Part shown: piece by piece, positions 1-8,223 of the stretch | Numbering within the stretch: the stretch's first letter is position 1 | How the letters are laid out: each line of letters begins with the position of its first letter | Assembly (NCBI GenBank): GCA_021797735.1 | Contig: JAJZZE010000052.1 | Location: 1 to 64,000, forward strand | Direction of reading: 5' to 3' | Origin: Thermoplasmata archaeon | GTDB lineage: Archaea > Thermoplasmatota > Thermoplasmata > Thermoplasmatales > Thermoplasmataceae | DNA length: 64,000 nt | The notes under the pieces: model-generated | The model's database searches: none | What the model was told of the DNA's origin: nothing | Seen by the model: only the letters and a program-made list of their open reading frames with translations | Translations under genes and position numbers: made by a program

Positions 1-57
1 GTTGATATGGGAAAGAGAATGCTCCTTGCAGGTAACATACCTGATACACCATATTAG
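1..57 (+). CDS. 3' end of an unidentified gene
   Basis: The first frame is open from the window edge to a TAG at 55-57 and encodes an 18-residue tail ending LLAGNIPDTPY. The body of the gene lies outside the window, and the tail is too short to assign a family. It is called coding because the frame is open and the residues look protein-like. The next feature, tRNA-Leu, follows after about 110 bases. Confidence 0.5.
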   Translation, partial: VDMGKRMLLAGNIPDTPY

Positions 58-169
58 GATGAAAAGATGATAAAAATATAATGATTTATATATAAATACT
101 AGAAATAACACCAGATGATCGCCATAGAATTAATTATAAAGTTAATATATTTTAAAAACATATAGAGGT

Positions 170-254
170 GCAGAGGTTACCGAGTTAGGACAAAGGCGCT
201 AGATTAAGGGTCTAGTCTCGAAGGAGTTCGCGGGTTCAAATCCCGTCCTCTGCA
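170..254 (+). tRNA. tRNA-Leu, anticodon AAG as read
   Basis: An 85-base tRNA with a perfect acceptor stem (GCAGAGG with CCTCTGC), discriminator A254, the long variable arm of class II tRNA-Leu, and a T-arm identical to that of the tRNA-Leu at 17637-17721. The anticodon stem CTAGA/TCTAG encloses loop TTAAGGG, so positions 34-36 read AAG. Archaea normally use GAG here, so A34 is unusual. A TATA-like stretch lies at about 143-154. The 3' end serves as the putative attachment site of the element that follows. The tRNA identity is firm; the anticodon is what the sequence shows. Confidence 0.93.
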
Positions 255-255
255 T
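241..255 (+). repeat. Putative attL in the 3' end of tRNA-Leu
   Basis: The 15-base segment covering the T-stem 3' side and acceptor 3' strand of tRNA-Leu plus one base. It matches 4318-4332 at 14 of 15 positions. Integration into the tRNA end leaves the gene intact, as in many archaeal elements. Confidence 0.55.
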
Positions 256-388
256 TACCGTAAACGTTTAATGCGTATACCATAAGAATGGATAAATATC
301 CTTACCCCTTTATATACTCTCAATCCACATTTTATAATATAAAAATAACATTATATAATTTATAAATTATATTACAATAGAAATAAAA

Positions 389-673
389 TTAAAATTCTTT
401 GTTAATAAATCCCTTGGCCTGAAGATATTTTGTATATGAATTAAAGAAGACATTCCTCTGCATATTTTTGATTATCTTACCGGTCTTTGCCTTCCATGTG
501 AAATCATACAGGTCATATTTATCAAATTTATCAGTATTATATGTTCTTTCATACTGGGAAATCAGGATCTCAAACTCTTTAAATACCTTCCTGTAAATGA
601 TTGTGTGGTTATATGCATCTAAGGTTTGCTGCCTTTCATTAATCCTCTTCCTGCTATTCTTAATTGTCCTCAT
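389..673 (-). CDS. Small basic hypothetical protein of the integrated element
   Basis: About 94 residues from ATG 673, rich in Lys, Arg, Tyr and Asn, with no family recognised. The frame also holds an upstream ATG at 697, but ATG 673 fits better: it overlaps by 14 bases the acidic C-terminus of the preceding gene (TAA at 660-662), a typical translational coupling. The N-terminus is strongly basic (RTIKNSRKRINER) and could bind nucleic acid. No signal peptide or membrane segment is seen. It is probably co-transcribed with the frameshifted gene upstream. Confidence 0.5.
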   Translation of the reverse strand: MRTIKNSRKRINERQQTLDAYNHTIIYRKVFKEFEILISQYERTYNTDKFDKYDLYDFTWKAKTGKIIKNMQRNVFFNSYTKYLQAKGFINKEF

Positions 674-952
674 CCTCCTCATCATCCTCCCAGTCATATG
701 GCTCTATATCAGGTTCTTCAGGATCTATTGTTTTCTTTTCTGGATAATCCCCCGGGCCTTCCGGTTCTGCCCCTTAAATTCAGGACCATTGTTTTCTGGA
801 TTACGGTCATATAAATCCAGGTTATAATCTTCAGGTAAAAAATTATGGCAAAAATGATAGCTTCTAACATTGAAATTAGAAGTAAGTGATGATAATGGTA
901 TAATATTATCATTTGATATGTTTTGATTTAAATTAGAGTCGATTTTCTGCAT
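660..952 (-). pseudogene. Frameshifted gene with acidic C-terminus
   Basis: The frame starting at ATG 952 runs 75 codons to a stop at 725. A -1 shift in the GGGG run at 770-773 instead opens a tail with sequence AEPEGPGDYPEKK followed by a highly acidic end (YDWEDDEEDEDN) that stops at 660-662. The tail looks like genuine protein: it is Pro/Glu-rich and ends just inside the start of the next gene. The simplest reading is loss of one G from a G5 run, giving a broken gene. Slippage on the G run during expression cannot be excluded. No family is recognised. Confidence 0.45.
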
Positions 953-1384
953 TTTACTTGATGATTTTATAGCACTAAATAAGTCTCCCTGGAAGATAAA
1001 AATAGATGATAACTTTTTAACTGAATTTTTAAATTGATATAAGTGGTTTCTCCTTGGTTTTTTAGAGATGATAGTACTGGGGGTATAATATTACCCCTAA
1101 GGTAAGGGTTGAGACATATTTTTCATCGAATATCCTTAATGAAAGGTATATTTTTTATTGACCCGGAAGGCAAATATTAATCATATTAATATTATTGTGC
1201 ATAAGTTATAACCCTTGTGCTGAAAATGAATAATGATCATTGTTGGATATATTGCAGCTTTTTAGTTTCCTTATTATGACAATCTTAATCCCGGAATATA
1301 ATCAAATTACCAGGAAGTTATGGGCATAACCAAAAGAAAAATGTATATTTAAAATAGTTTTACCTTATATAGAAGTGTAAAGCA
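953..1384. other. Divergent intergenic region with a palindrome
   Basis: About 430 bases between the leftward pair and the rightward gene at 1385. The only structure noted is a 6-bp inverted repeat GGGGTA/TACCCC separated by six A/T bases at 1080-1097, whose centre is TATA-like and which could be an operator for either direction. A second short stem, TTACC/GGTAA, overlaps its right arm. No ORF of note and no RNA gene is seen. Confidence 0.35.
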
Positions 1385-1998
1385 ATGAATGTGAAATTAT
1401 TCTTAATAGATTATGGTACTTTTATACTAGCTTGCGCAACCGTTGCTGCAATTGTTGTGCCAATAGTAGGAAAATGGTGTAACAGGCCAAAATTATCAGT
1501 ATGCAAGCCATCAAAAGATACTTTAGACCAGATTTCACTTGGTATTAAGAACGAAGGCAGATCGGTAGCTACCGACTGCTATGTGACAATAAATATAAGT
1601 ATAAAAGAGAAAAAAGATGTATTAACTAAGTATGATATACAAAAAAATGAACCACAGAACATGGTAAACGCTTTTGAAACTATGTATAAGAAAGAAATTA
1701 AGGGGCATCTCGCTTGGGAATTTGTACAGCAATTAAATAGGAACAGAGAGGAGACAAATCCTCCTTTTTTAAATATATCCCAAATGATACTGCTGGTATT
1801 TTGATAGGGAGACTGTGTAAGTCGGAAAGTAAACAATATATAGAAATTCCATCAGAATTGGGATACAAAAAACCAAGAGTTTATTTAGAGGCTAAAGATT
1901 ATTACATTAAGATAAGCTACGGTGCATCAAATGTAAAAATGAAAGAATGTAATTATGTGTTAAAATATGTTTCTGATGGATTATTACTTATAATTTGA
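1385..1998 (+). pseudogene. Membrane-anchored hypothetical protein, frameshifted
   Basis: An N-terminal hydrophobic segment (about residues 8-28) precedes a soluble domain. The first frame stops at 1804. A +1 change in the T run at 1765-1770 joins it to the frame that runs on to 1998, giving the smooth junction PPFFKYIPNDTAGILIGR. One T lost from the run explains this exactly. The intact protein would be about 204 residues with a single N-terminal membrane anchor. The family is not recognised. It sits in the integrated element, so decay is plausible; a sequencing error in the homopolymer is the alternative. Confidence 0.55.
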
Positions 1999-2201
1999 TT
2001 TATATATTTATAAATGTGAGATTTTTATTGACATTATGGGGCATTGGTGTAATTCCATAATTCAAAGAATAGGTAATATGTGGGTTTATAGGAATAAAAT
2101 ATTATCCTATTTTTTCTGCTTTTATATATTACAAAACAGTAGTTTTACAATAGAACTTCAAAAAATACAAACGTTTATATTTAGAATAATTATATATTTG
2201 C

Positions 2202-2486
2202 ATGGCACTTTCACTAAAGAAAACTTTAAACCCAGGGTATGAACTTGCAAACGGTATAATAAAAACATATTATTTAAATGAAAACGACCCCAATGTTACA
2301 GAAAAGGTAAACCAAATAAAAGTAGATTATGCCGTAAAAGACGCTGTGTATGAATTACTTGCAGCAGCTATAATAAAGGAAAAACGTTTAAATAAAAGTA
2401 ATCCTGGTATTACTGAAAAGATAAAACAATTGAAAATAGATGATAACGTAAAAAAAGGGATATATAAAATACTTAGAATTTCATGA
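2202..2486 (+). CDS. Small hypothetical protein with two internal repeats
   Basis: 94 residues, charged and probably helical. Two similar units are visible: LNENDPNVTEKVNQIKVD followed by VKDAVYELL, and LNKSNPGITEKIKQLKID followed by VKKGIYKIL. This points to an internal duplication of about 45 residues. A TATA-like sequence near 2173-2182 lies about 25 bases before ATG 2202, fitting a leaderless transcript. The gene overlaps the start of the membrane protein at 2483 by four bases (ATGA), so the two form an operon. No family is recognised. Confidence 0.6.
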   Translation: MALSLKKTLNPGYELANGIIKTYYLNENDPNVTEKVNQIKVDYAVKDAVYELLAAAIIKEKRLNKSNPGITEKIKQLKIDDNVKKGIYKILRIS

Positions 2487-2764
2487 TTGATTATGCAGCA
2501 CTGGCCGAATCCGCATCGGTTATATTAACAATTTATTTTATTGTAGCCGGTGTACTTATGCAGCTTTTTCAGGGTACCGGACTGTTATTTGCTATAGCGA
2601 ATGTCTACAGAAAGTGGATAGTTGCAGTTTTTATCCTTTTTAGCATTGCTATTATCATGGCTTTAATGAATATATTTTATTCAATTCTATTCTTTATTGC
2701 ATCAATGATAATGTTGGGCATTGCCTTACAGTATCTTTTTTCTTTTCTCAACAAGATACGTTAG
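2483..2764 (+). CDS. Small three-helix membrane protein
   Basis: 93 residues with hydrophobic segments at roughly residues 10-30, 46-63 and 66-88, joined by short loops, so it should be an integral membrane protein with about three spanning helices. It is translationally coupled to the preceding two-repeat protein by an ATGA overlap, suggesting the pair acts together. Its function is unknown. It lies next to, and converges on, the integrase of the integrated element. Confidence 0.55.
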   Translation: MIDYAALAESASVILTIYFIVAGVLMQLFQGTGLLFAIANVYRKWIVAVFILFSIAIIMALMNIFYSILFFIASMIMLGIALQYLFSFLNKIR

Positions 2765-2783
2765 AATTAAAATAAATAAAGGA

Positions 2784-3995
2784 TTAACCCTGGTTTATTT
2801 CATCCCTGAACTTCTTTAACAGTTCAGGGTCCTTTAATATCTCTTCCAGGACACTCTCTATTAACTGGGATTTAAATGCCTCATGGGCCTTCTCAATTAA
2901 TGACCTGGTAATCCCTGGCAGTACTGTAGATTTTTCTATGTTTGCCTCAATCTCTTTCTCCCTTCCCTGGTATTCTAAAGCCATAGCTTCATCAAACGGC
3001 AACCAGCAGTTATGGCAGTACCTGGCATTAGATGGGTTTAATTCATTGCATCTTAAGCATTTCTTGGGCTTGGCATCAGTAATAACCTCTTCCTTTGTGC
3101 TAATTCCATATGCCTTTAATATTGCATTATCCTGGTCTCTCCCTGAAAGATGTACATAGGTCTGTGTCATTCTGGATCCATGCACCCACCCCATCTGGTT
3201 TTCTAATGGTGCCTCTGGTACTCTGGATGCAAGCAATGAAGCCCTTGTATGCCTGAACAGATGTGGATATATTCTTTTATTAATGCCTGCCCTTTCTTTC
3301 AATCTTAAAATAATCTTCCTGGTAGACTGGTAATTTAACTGGGCATTTCCACTCTGGGTAAAGACATATCCATTAACGTTTCCCTTTGACTTTAAATAGT
3401 CCCTTAAGTACGCTATTGAATCACCAACAATCCTTACCTGCCTGTTACCTGTTTTCCCATGTACCCTGATAACCAGCCCATACTCATCATAAACTACCTC
3501 ACCTGGCCTTAATGAAAGTATTTCACCAATACGGCAGCCTGAATCATACAGCAATGAAATTAATGCCTTGTCCCTTAAACTGTTTGTTGAGCCAATCATT
3601 GCTTCAATATCACTTTTTGTAATCAGCTCCAGCTGCTTGTCATGTGAAGGCCTGTTGTATATTTTAATCTCTAAAAATTCAGGAACCGTCCCATAACGCC
3701 ATTTATAAAACCTCTTTAATACACCCTCATAATCTGATATTGTTTTATAAGTGTATTTTTCCCTGAACTTCAAAAACATATTTATTATATCATTCTTTTC
3801 AGGATCCAGGAATTTATCCCCAAGGTAATTATATATTACCCTTACCCTTACTAAATAAAAATATATCCCGTGTTCTGTTATTCCAGTAATCTTCAATTCA
3901 TTAATAAAATTAAAAATAATATTTCTTTCCTTCTCAGGAATATTATTATATCTTTTATACTCACCCATTATATCTCTTTCAATTTGATAAATCAT
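2784..3995 (-). CDS. Tyrosine recombinase (integrase) with C-terminal zinc ribbon
   Basis: A 403-residue site-specific recombinase of the XerC/D-like tyrosine family. An N-terminal SAM-like DNA-binding domain covers about residues 15-110 and the catalytic domain 120-295. The active site is complete: R155 (GCRIGE), K181, H245-x-x-R248 (HLFRHTR), H272 and nucleophile Y280 (TYVHL). A zinc ribbon follows (C313, C316, C327, C330), common in archaeal plasmid and element integrases, then a helical tail. It lies beside the right attachment repeat, as expected for the integrase of the element. ATG 3995 and an in-frame ATG nine codons later are both possible starts. The gene is not split by the att site, unlike SSV-type integrases. 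Confidence 0.9.
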   Translation of the reverse strand: MIYQIERDIMGEYKRYNNIPEKERNIIFNFINELKITGITEHGIYFYLVRVRVIYNYLGDKFLDPEKNDIINMFLKFREKYTYKTISDYEGVLKRFYKWRYGTVPEFLEIKIYNRPSHDKQLELITKSDIEAMIGSTNSLRDKALISLLYDSGCRIGEILSLRPGEVVYDEYGLVIRVHGKTGNRQVRIVGDSIAYLRDYLKSKGNVNGYVFTQSGNAQLNYQSTRKIILRLKERAGINKRIYPHLFRHTRASLLASRVPEAPLENQMGWVHGSRMTQTYVHLSGRDQDNAILKAYGISTKEEVITDAKPKKCLRCNELNPSNARYCHNCWLPFDEAMALEYQGREKEIEANIEKSTVLPGITRSLIEKAHEAFKSQLIESVLEEILKDPELLKKFRDEINQG

Positions 3996-4039
3996 AATAC
4001 TATTATTTACTGTAAGCGTATTAAACTTTTAGGCTTAGT

Positions 4040-4310
4040 CTATGGCGGAAATAAGTGGTTATTCATTTACTTTTATATGATTCATTATATTTTTTATGTT
4101 TTCATCCCGGGATAACTATTATTTATGTTACCAGCAAGTATTATACCATCCTCCTGTCAACAAGCTTATAATAGTTGTTTTTACCTTTTTTATAATTAAT
4201 GTCATATATCCCATATGTATGAAATACATATAAATCCCGCCTCGGGTAGTAGATCACAGAGTCAGAAAGAAAAATTATACGAAATTCCTAGCGGCTTATT
4301 TCCGACATAA
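4040..4310. mobile_element. MITE copy A (271 bp)
   Basis: A non-coding element beginning CTATGGCGGAAATAA and ending in the imperfect inverted repeat TTATTTCCGACATAA. It is flanked by a perfect 8-bp direct repeat GGCTTAGT (4032-4039 and 4311-4318), a target-site duplication. Most of its length is closely similar to 39716-39955. It carries no transposase, so it must be moved in trans by an unseen element. It sits directly against the right attachment repeat of the integrated element. Confidence 0.85.
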
Positions 4311-4317
4311 GGCTTAG

Positions 4318-4332
4318 TCCCGCCCTCTGCAT
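4318..4332 (+). repeat. Putative attR of the integrated element
   Basis: TCCCGCCCTCTGCAT, matching the 3' end of tRNA-Leu (241-255) at 14 of 15 bases. Its first base is shared with the target duplication of the neighbouring MITE. With the MITE and one duplication removed, the remaining sequence is continuous, so the MITE arrived after the attachment site was formed. Confidence 0.5.
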
Positions 4333-4430
4333 AATTATAAAAGTCCAGTACAAACAATATTGAAGTTTTGTTATAATAAACATAGGAAATACTGATTATA
4401 CCATGTTCTTTACTTTACTGTAAAGTTGGG

Positions 4431-5039
4431 TTATATCCATTTTATTTCCCTCATTATAGATATAATATCCCTAATATTCTCTATTTCATAATCCTTATGT
4501 GTGGATTCTTTTTTACTGCCATGTGTAACCAGAACAGAAACACAGTTCAATTTTTTCGCAGGAATTAAATCATTGTCTATATCACCAACAACCATGGTAT
4601 TTTCAGGTGTTACTTTCATCAAATTTATCGCTTTTAAATATGGTTCTGTATCGGGTTTCCCCCTTTTAACGTCATCCATGGTAACTATGGCATCAACATT
4701 CAGATTAAGTTCATTTATTAATTTCCTTCTGGACGATGTTACAACTGCCATTTTTATATTATTTGATTTTAAAATATTAAATGTTTCCTCAACATCATTA
4801 AAGAATCTTACATTGCCTATATTTTCATGAAAATATTTTTCTTCACCCATCTCAATTTCGGGATTAATTGCATTCATCTTTTTTATAAGCATTGAACCGG
4901 GATAACCGATCATCAGTTTGATTACCTCAGGGTCAGAATCAATATTATAATCCTTAAATGCCCTTTTCCATGCCTCTACCCGGTAATCTATTGAATCCCA
5001 TATTGTCCCATCAAGATCAAATATTATGCCTTTTTCCAT
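4431..5039 (-). CDS. HAD-superfamily phosphatase (phosphoglycolate phosphatase-like)
   Basis: A 202-residue haloacid-dehalogenase-type hydrolase, subfamily IA. The nucleophile motif is FDLDGT with D8 and D10, the second motif is VVTSS, and the final acidic motif is VVGDIDNDL. A small helical cap lies between residues 15 and 80. Such enzymes dephosphorylate small phosphorylated metabolites such as 2-phosphoglycolate or sugar phosphates; the substrate cannot be told from sequence. It is a single gene just outside the integrated element. Length and motifs are complete. Confidence 0.85.
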   Translation of the reverse strand: MEKGIIFDLDGTIWDSIDYRVEAWKRAFKDYNIDSDPEVIKLMIGYPGSMLIKKMNAINPEIEMGEEKYFHENIGNVRFFNDVEETFNILKSNNIKMAVVTSSRRKLINELNLNVDAIVTMDDVKRGKPDTEPYLKAINLMKVTPENTMVVGDIDNDLIPAKKLNCVSVLVTHGSKKESTHKDYEIENIRDIISIMREIKWI

Positions 5040-5520
5040 GAAAGTAAATGTTTCAATAATATTTAATTTATTATTAATGGGATAAATAATACATTTTTAA
5101 ATAAATCTTTTAAATAATATAATATGTTAATATGTTAAAAATTAGTATATAAAACAATTAAAAACAACTTATGTGATACAGTGTAAAAAATATATCGGGA
5201 TTGCAGGCATTTAATATTTAATGATTCAGTGGGTTAACAAAATATAAAGTCAAATTTAACTGATATTAACTCCCCTGCAGGTTAAGTATTTTTATTGAAT
5301 TATGTATATAATTTTTATTTCCAGTTTGTGGTTTTAGTATCATAATTTTTGTAATTTAAATAATTATTAAATATTGATTGCAAAAGTTAATAACATGGTT
5401 CATAAAGAATATTCTAACCGGATCAATTCGTATTTCTATAGGTTAAAAACTTTAAATATATTTGGAATTATAAAATTTATGGTAAATATTTTTTTATATA
5501 ATATTTATTTTTATGCGCTT
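5040..5520. other. AT-rich intergenic stretch
   Basis: About 480 bases of very AT-rich DNA upstream of the HAD gene and downstream of the 900-residue ATPase gene. No ORF, tRNA, repeat or convincing hairpin is seen. A TATA-like sequence suitable for the HAD gene lies just before 5040 on the minus strand. With the similar gap at 8224-8688, it isolates the ATPase gene from its neighbours. Confidence 0.6.
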
Positions 5521-8223
5521 TTAAATTAAATTCTTATCAATCGATACATCCAGATGGTTATTAACTACTTTCGGAACTATAGTTGTATTTACATACATTG
5601 ACAGGCTATCATGGTAATTTTCAGATTCAGATGTAAGAAGTATCAATTCTTCATGTATAAACGAATTGACAAACTGGAAAAATACCCTCCAGAATTCATT
5701 CTGATAAATCATTGAACTGCCTTTTTTCTGTATTGGTATAACATCATCAATTTTATAAATAACAAATAATGACCCTTCAAAATTTGATATGCTATTCTTT
5801 ACTTCAATGTACAGTTTGCCGGCTAGTGTCATTGCCTGACCTACGTCGTTAACAGGGCGCTGCCTGAAATATGCAGGTGAAAGTGAAAGCATATCTACGT
5901 CGCTGATATCCTCAAGATAGCTATTTATTTCCCTTTCATGCGACGTTGTAAGTATAATTACATGCCTGCCATTATTATGCGCATATTTAATAATTTCTGA
6001 TAATAAACGTATTTCATTGCCGGAGTTTCCGGACAATAATGCTATACCGTTTGAAACAGCTATACTTAAAATATTGCTTTCTGCATTAAAACTGAACTCA
6101 AAGTTTTTGGTGCTTTTCTTGCCTGATAAATTTATTATTGAATTGTCTTTAACCCTGGAAAACGGGTTAAACTTTGAAAGAATAGATCTGACGTCATCCT
6201 TTGGCTCAGGTGAGATGTCCTCATTATGAAATTCTTCAACTGCATGGTATGAATAATCTTCTTCTACAATGAAGGGAAACACAATATTATATAAATTAAT
6301 AATAGGGCTATCTTCTTTCTGGGATTTCATTAGATTAACAATTTCATTTGCCGTTCCTGGTCTATTATATTCAATTCCATTTTCTACAGAGTATTTTTCT
6401 AGTAAATTAACTATGCCATTTTTCTTCTTTAGCCAGTTTTCAACATCTTTTAACTGGCTATCATTATATATTTTATGATATTTTACATAGGCTTTTGCTA
6501 TAACTTCCGGGTCTATAAAGTCTTCAATTGTGGAATCTTCCACTCCAATTTTTGAGGGTATTAACTTTATCCTGCTTTCTGCTACATTCATTTTCTTGAG
6601 CTTTTCCTTTGTATCACGCCCATAAGCATTGTCGTTTAATATAATGTAGAATGGCGTTCCATTATATTGCATCCATAATATATATGAATATATATTGTTA
6701 GGCTTGTTCTGCCCTATAAAGGTAACATCTGTTCTTGGTATGTTATTTTTAATTATATTATATTTATTCCAGATGAAATTTAATAAAATTTGATCAGATT
6801 TAGTTTCAACAAAAAACACTGTTTTGTTTATAAATAAGTTATCCAGTATGCCATATCCAAGAGCGGCATATATTGGGGCAAGGACCTCTTTCTGTGTTTT
6901 CCATCCCCTTTTAAGGTTCATTAAATCAGTAATAGCACTTGAACTCCCGCTTCTCGAGAGAAGAAGAATGCTTTCAGGTATATCAAGCGGGATAAAAAAT
7001 GGTAGATGTGTGGTATATATTATGTATATGTTTTTCGGCAGGTTTTCCCTCAAAAATCCCAGAAAATTTTTCTGTTTTCCAGGATGTAATAATATTCCAA
7101 GGTCATCAAGCATTAAAAATGAGTTATTATATTCACCATCTGTCCTGGAATTTAAGTTAATAAATACACTTAGAAACCATTGAAAACCATCGCTTTCCAT
7201 GCTTGGTGGCACAAGGTAATCCCGGGATTCTTCCGGCGTCACCATTACTAATAATATAGGTGATGTTGATTGCTCATATCTAATTTCCAGCCTGCCCTCG
7301 TCAAAACCCCAGACCGTAGATAATCTTTTGCTGATAATATTGCTTGCTTTTTCAAAATATGCTACACGCTGATCATGGTCCATATACTCTATTCTATCAA
7401 GTTCAACCTGTGCCAGCCGCAGCAGGTTCATAAAAGTTTTATGTTCACCAGGATTTTCTTTTAATTCAGTTACTGTAACCCGATCCTCCAGCCTGTCATA
7501 TGCGGAAAAATAAATAAATTTTGGGATTTCACTAAGAATTTCAGGCACATCTGTCATTGAAAGCTGATCACGTAGCATTTTAATATTTTCATCTATCTGT
7601 GTTTTTATGTCACTTTCAAATTCTATATCATTGATGATATCAAGCAACATGAATATACGATTATAATCAAGATAATTATCATTAACTGCATTTTTTAAAT
7701 TTTCAAGCTGAATTAACATCTGTGATGTTAATTTAGGATTATTTGACTGAACTGCAATACTCCTTAAATCATCTATGAAGGGTAGCATTTTATTCTGTAT
7801 TTTACCGGAATTTATGACGTATTCCTTGGTGCCAATTTTAATGTGGTATGATGGATCAAAAAATTTTGTTACTGTTAATAATTCATCACTTTCTATGTTA
7901 CGCCGCATAGGTTCAAACTCAGCCTCTATTATTTTTATCTGATTACCATTTATTTTGCCATTCATATAATTAAAACCTATATCTCCAAGCTGTGTAATAT
8001 CAAATTTATCAAATTCTGTATCGTAATTTAGTTTCTCAAGCGCATTTAAAAGGCTGCTTTTGCCAGCCCTGTTTGATCCTATTAAAACTGTGGTTTGATT
8101 TTTAATATCAACATATCCGGAATCCACTATCGATCTAAAATTAGTAACTCTAAAACGTTTTAACCTATATTTTACCGATAAGTTCTGTTTATTTGGTTCA
8201 AAATTAAGGTTTAAATCCGTCAT
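5521..8223 (-). CDS. OLD-like ATPase with TOPRIM-like region and extra C-terminal domain
   Basis: A 900-residue protein. Residues 20-410 form an ABC/SMC-type ATPase: Walker A GSNRAGKSS (49-57), a signature-like SMESDGFQW (341-349), Walker B FLMLDDLGILLHP with Asp where Glu is usual, and switch His in YTTHLP (403-408). Residues 466-575 resemble the TOPRIM domain of OLD nucleases: VFFVETKSD keeps the Glu, FYIILNDNAYG is a weakened DxD, and TIEDFI follows. Residues 700-900 form an additional domain whose SGNSGNEIRLLSEIIKYA and VIILTTSHER look like a KaiC/RecA-type fold without a proper P-loop. The gene stands alone between two gaps of about 470 bases. OLD-family proteins often act in phage defence or DNA repair; the role here is inference. 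Confidence 0.75.
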   Translation of the reverse strand: MTDLNLNFEPNKQNLSVKYRLKRFRVTNFRSIVDSGYVDIKNQTTVLIGSNRAGKSSLLNALEKLNYDTEFDKFDITQLGDIGFNYMNGKINGNQIKIIEAEFEPMRRNIESDELLTVTKFFDPSYHIKIGTKEYVINSGKIQNKMLPFIDDLRSIAVQSNNPKLTSQMLIQLENLKNAVNDNYLDYNRIFMLLDIINDIEFESDIKTQIDENIKMLRDQLSMTDVPEILSEIPKFIYFSAYDRLEDRVTVTELKENPGEHKTFMNLLRLAQVELDRIEYMDHDQRVAYFEKASNIISKRLSTVWGFDEGRLEIRYEQSTSPILLVMVTPEESRDYLVPPSMESDGFQWFLSVFINLNSRTDGEYNNSFLMLDDLGILLHPGKQKNFLGFLRENLPKNIYIIYTTHLPFFIPLDIPESILLLSRSGSSSAITDLMNLKRGWKTQKEVLAPIYAALGYGILDNLFINKTVFFVETKSDQILLNFIWNKYNIIKNNIPRTDVTFIGQNKPNNIYSYILWMQYNGTPFYIILNDNAYGRDTKEKLKKMNVAESRIKLIPSKIGVEDSTIEDFIDPEVIAKAYVKYHKIYNDSQLKDVENWLKKKNGIVNLLEKYSVENGIEYNRPGTANEIVNLMKSQKEDSPIINLYNIVFPFIVEEDYSYHAVEEFHNEDISPEPKDDVRSILSKFNPFSRVKDNSIINLSGKKSTKNFEFSFNAESNILSIAVSNGIALLSGNSGNEIRLLSEIIKYAHNNGRHVIILTTSHEREINSYLEDISDVDMLSLSPAYFRQRPVNDVGQAMTLAGKLYIEVKNSISNFEGSLFVIYKIDDVIPIQKKGSSMIYQNEFWRVFFQFVNSFIHEELILLTSESENYHDSLSMYVNTTIVPKVVNNHLDVSIDKNLI

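Larger units (their letters stand above)
241..4332. mobile_element. Small decaying integrated element at tRNA-Leu
   Basis: The last 15 bases of the tRNA end region (241-255, TCCCGTCCTCTGCAT) recur with one mismatch at 4318-4332 (TCCCGCCCTCTGCAT). Between them lie an intact tyrosine recombinase next to the right end, several small genes without recognisable homology, and two genes broken by single-base frameshifts. A tRNA 3' end, an integrase and a distal copy of the tRNA end are the classic layout of an integrative element. No replication gene or structural virus protein is recognised. The frameshifts and the MITE beside the right end suggest the element is no longer active. Confidence 0.6.

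Noticed and set aside
2036-2242. Plus-strand ORF of 68 codons
   Set aside because: It overlaps the better-supported two-repeat gene at 2202, covers its promoter, and has an implausible Phe/Ile-rich composition.
2784-3995. SSV-type integrase split by its attachment site
   Set aside because: The integrase gene is whole and does not overlap either attachment repeat.
4040-4310. Possibility that the IS256 element here drives the MITEs
   Set aside because: The 8-bp duplications would fit, but the ends (CTATGGCGGAAA versus GGGTACCTCTTC) share no similarity.
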